A program made the translations under genes and the position numbers. A DNA stretch of 64,000 nt, taken from positions 131,957 to 195,956 of the forward strand of contig NZ_FOMT01000005.1 in NCBI RefSeq assembly GCF_900112695.1, written 5' to 3'. Of the stretch, positions 63,295 through 64,000 are shown piece by piece (the first letter of the stretch is position 1; every line of letters begins with the position of its first letter). The stretch comes from Paenibacillus catalpae (GTDB lineage: Bacteria; Bacillota; Bacilli; Paenibacillales; Paenibacillaceae). The notes under the pieces were generated by a model that was not told the origin of the DNA, did no database searches, and saw only the letters and a list, made by a program, of their open reading frames with translations.

Positions 63295-64000
63295 TTGCAA
63301 ACGAAACGATGGCGCATTGCTGCTGTCATATGGCCTCTTCTGCTGATGGTTTCGATGATGCTGGTTATAACAGGCGGGCTGATCACCGGCGGCAAGTCCG
63401 TACAAGGAGCAGATACGGCAGAAATCGGTCCCGCGGTCTATGTCGTACCGGTCAAGCAAACGGTGGAATCCGGGCTTAAATCGTTTTTGGAGCGGGCTTA
63501 TAAAGAAGCGGCCGAAGCGAAAGCGGAGAGAGTAATCCTTGTGCTTAATACGTTCGGCGGAGAAGTTACAAGTGCAGAGGAAATTGGCGAGCTTATCCGC
63601 AAGAGCAGCATTCCGACTACGGCGTATGTAGAAGGAAAGGCAGTATCCGCAGGTACTTATATCGCACTTAATGCGCAAAACATTGTCATGGAACCGGGAA
63701 GTACGATTGGAGCCGCGGCGGTTGTTAACGGCTCAGGAGATCTCATCGATAATCCGAAGGTCATCTCGTTCTGGGTGAAGACGATGAGAGAAGCAGCCGA
63801 ATTAAACGGCCGCAATCCGGATATCGCTGCTGCGATGGTGGATCCCGGCGTGATCCTCCCGCTGCCTGATCTTAAGCAGGCTAAGCAGTCCGGCCAGATC
63901 CTGACCTTGACGGCGGATGAAGCCATTAAAGTCGGCTATGCAGAATATAAGGCAGAAACGGTGGACGACGCGATCAAGTGGCTGGGGCTGGATAAACGGG
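63295..64000 (+). CDS. yqeZ: NfeD/YqeZ family membrane serine protease, 3' end missing
   Basis: The first 235 residues of a long-form NfeD protein, cut by the right edge. An N-terminal signal-anchor segment (about residues 10-33) is followed by a ClpP-like protease domain. VILVLNTFGGEVTSAEEIGELI lies near residue 82, and VEGKAVSAGTYIALNA holds the nucleophile Ser near residue 119. The usual C-terminal helices and OB domain lie beyond the window. TTG 63295 lies nine bases after GGAGG. By conserved order, the flotillin-like gene floA (yqfA) should follow. A sigma-W-type promoter links it to envelope stress. Confidence 0.92.
   Translation, partial: MQTKRWRIAAVIWPLLLMVSMMLVITGGLITGGKSVQGADTAEIGPAVYVVPVKQTVESGLKSFLERAYKEAAEAKAERVILVLNTFGGEVTSAEEIGELIRKSSIPTTAYVEGKAVSAGTYIALNAQNIVMEPGSTIGAAAVVNGSGDLIDNPKVISFWVKTMREAAELNGRNPDIAAAMVDPGVILPLPDLKQAKQSGQILTLTADEAIKVGYAEYKAETVDDAIKWLGLDKR

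Overview
The window is chromosomal DNA from an endospore-forming, moderately GC-rich member of the Bacillota, most likely Paenibacillus or a close relative. The evidence is sporulation genes (gpr, spoIIP), natural-competence genes (comER, comEA, comEB, comEC), strong AGGAGG ribosome binding sites, frequent GTG/TTG starts, and a gene order close to the Bacillus subtilis block holA-rpsT-gpr-spoIIP-yqxA-lepA-hemW-hrcA-grpE-dnaK-dnaJ-prmA-rsmE-mtaB, then rpsU-yqeY-yqeZ. I saw no prophage, insertion sequence, CRISPR array, rRNA or tRNA.

Layout. 1-6600: RNA-metabolism genes (rsmF end, DEAD-box helicase), small conserved proteins, an acetyltransferase, a LysE-type exporter, lipoate ligase and the nitrate transporter nasA on the minus strand. 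6600-13750: a nitrate-assimilation locus. nasA diverges from moeA-nasB-nasC-mobA-mobB, which makes the nitrate reductase and its molybdenum cofactor. 13750-20650: an orphan membrane histidine kinase, a truncated hydrolase, an arsenite pump, and a three-gene lipoprotein / ATP-grasp / DUF350 module. 20640-23450: leuS under a T-box. 23490-29720: competence genes with metY inserted. 29940-31540: an ECF sigma factor and its zinc-binding anti-sigma factor. 31790-41470: replication, ribosome, sporulation, haem-type radical SAM and heat-shock repressor genes. 41840-45550: grpE-dnaK-dnaJ. 45650-53000: small proteins, rRNA/tRNA/protein methyltransferases, a Nudix hydrolase and a Na/Pi cotransporter homologue. 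53360-60700: addB-addA recombination nuclease. 60830-64000: membrane/hypothetical genes, a HIT protein, rpsU, yqeY and a partial nfeD-type gene.

The most notable signal is the 436-bp gap between nasA and moeA. Both divergent leaders contain two short hairpins with six-base loops carrying A at position 1 and G at position 4, followed by an intrinsic terminator. This is the signature of RNA targets of ANTAR antiterminators. Each promoter also has a TnrA/GlnR-type box whose downstream half-site forms part of its -35 element. The locus therefore looks doubly controlled: by nitrogen status at initiation and by an ANTAR protein (nitrate-responsive by analogy) at elongation.

Other unexplained structure: a roughly 215-bp imperfect palindrome with nested terminator-like hairpins between lepA and hemW; a second complex palindrome and a duplicated hairpin touching the ribosome binding site between hrcA and grpE; and a possible free-standing small RNA before addB. 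A perfect sigma-W-type promoter precedes the nfeD-type gene.
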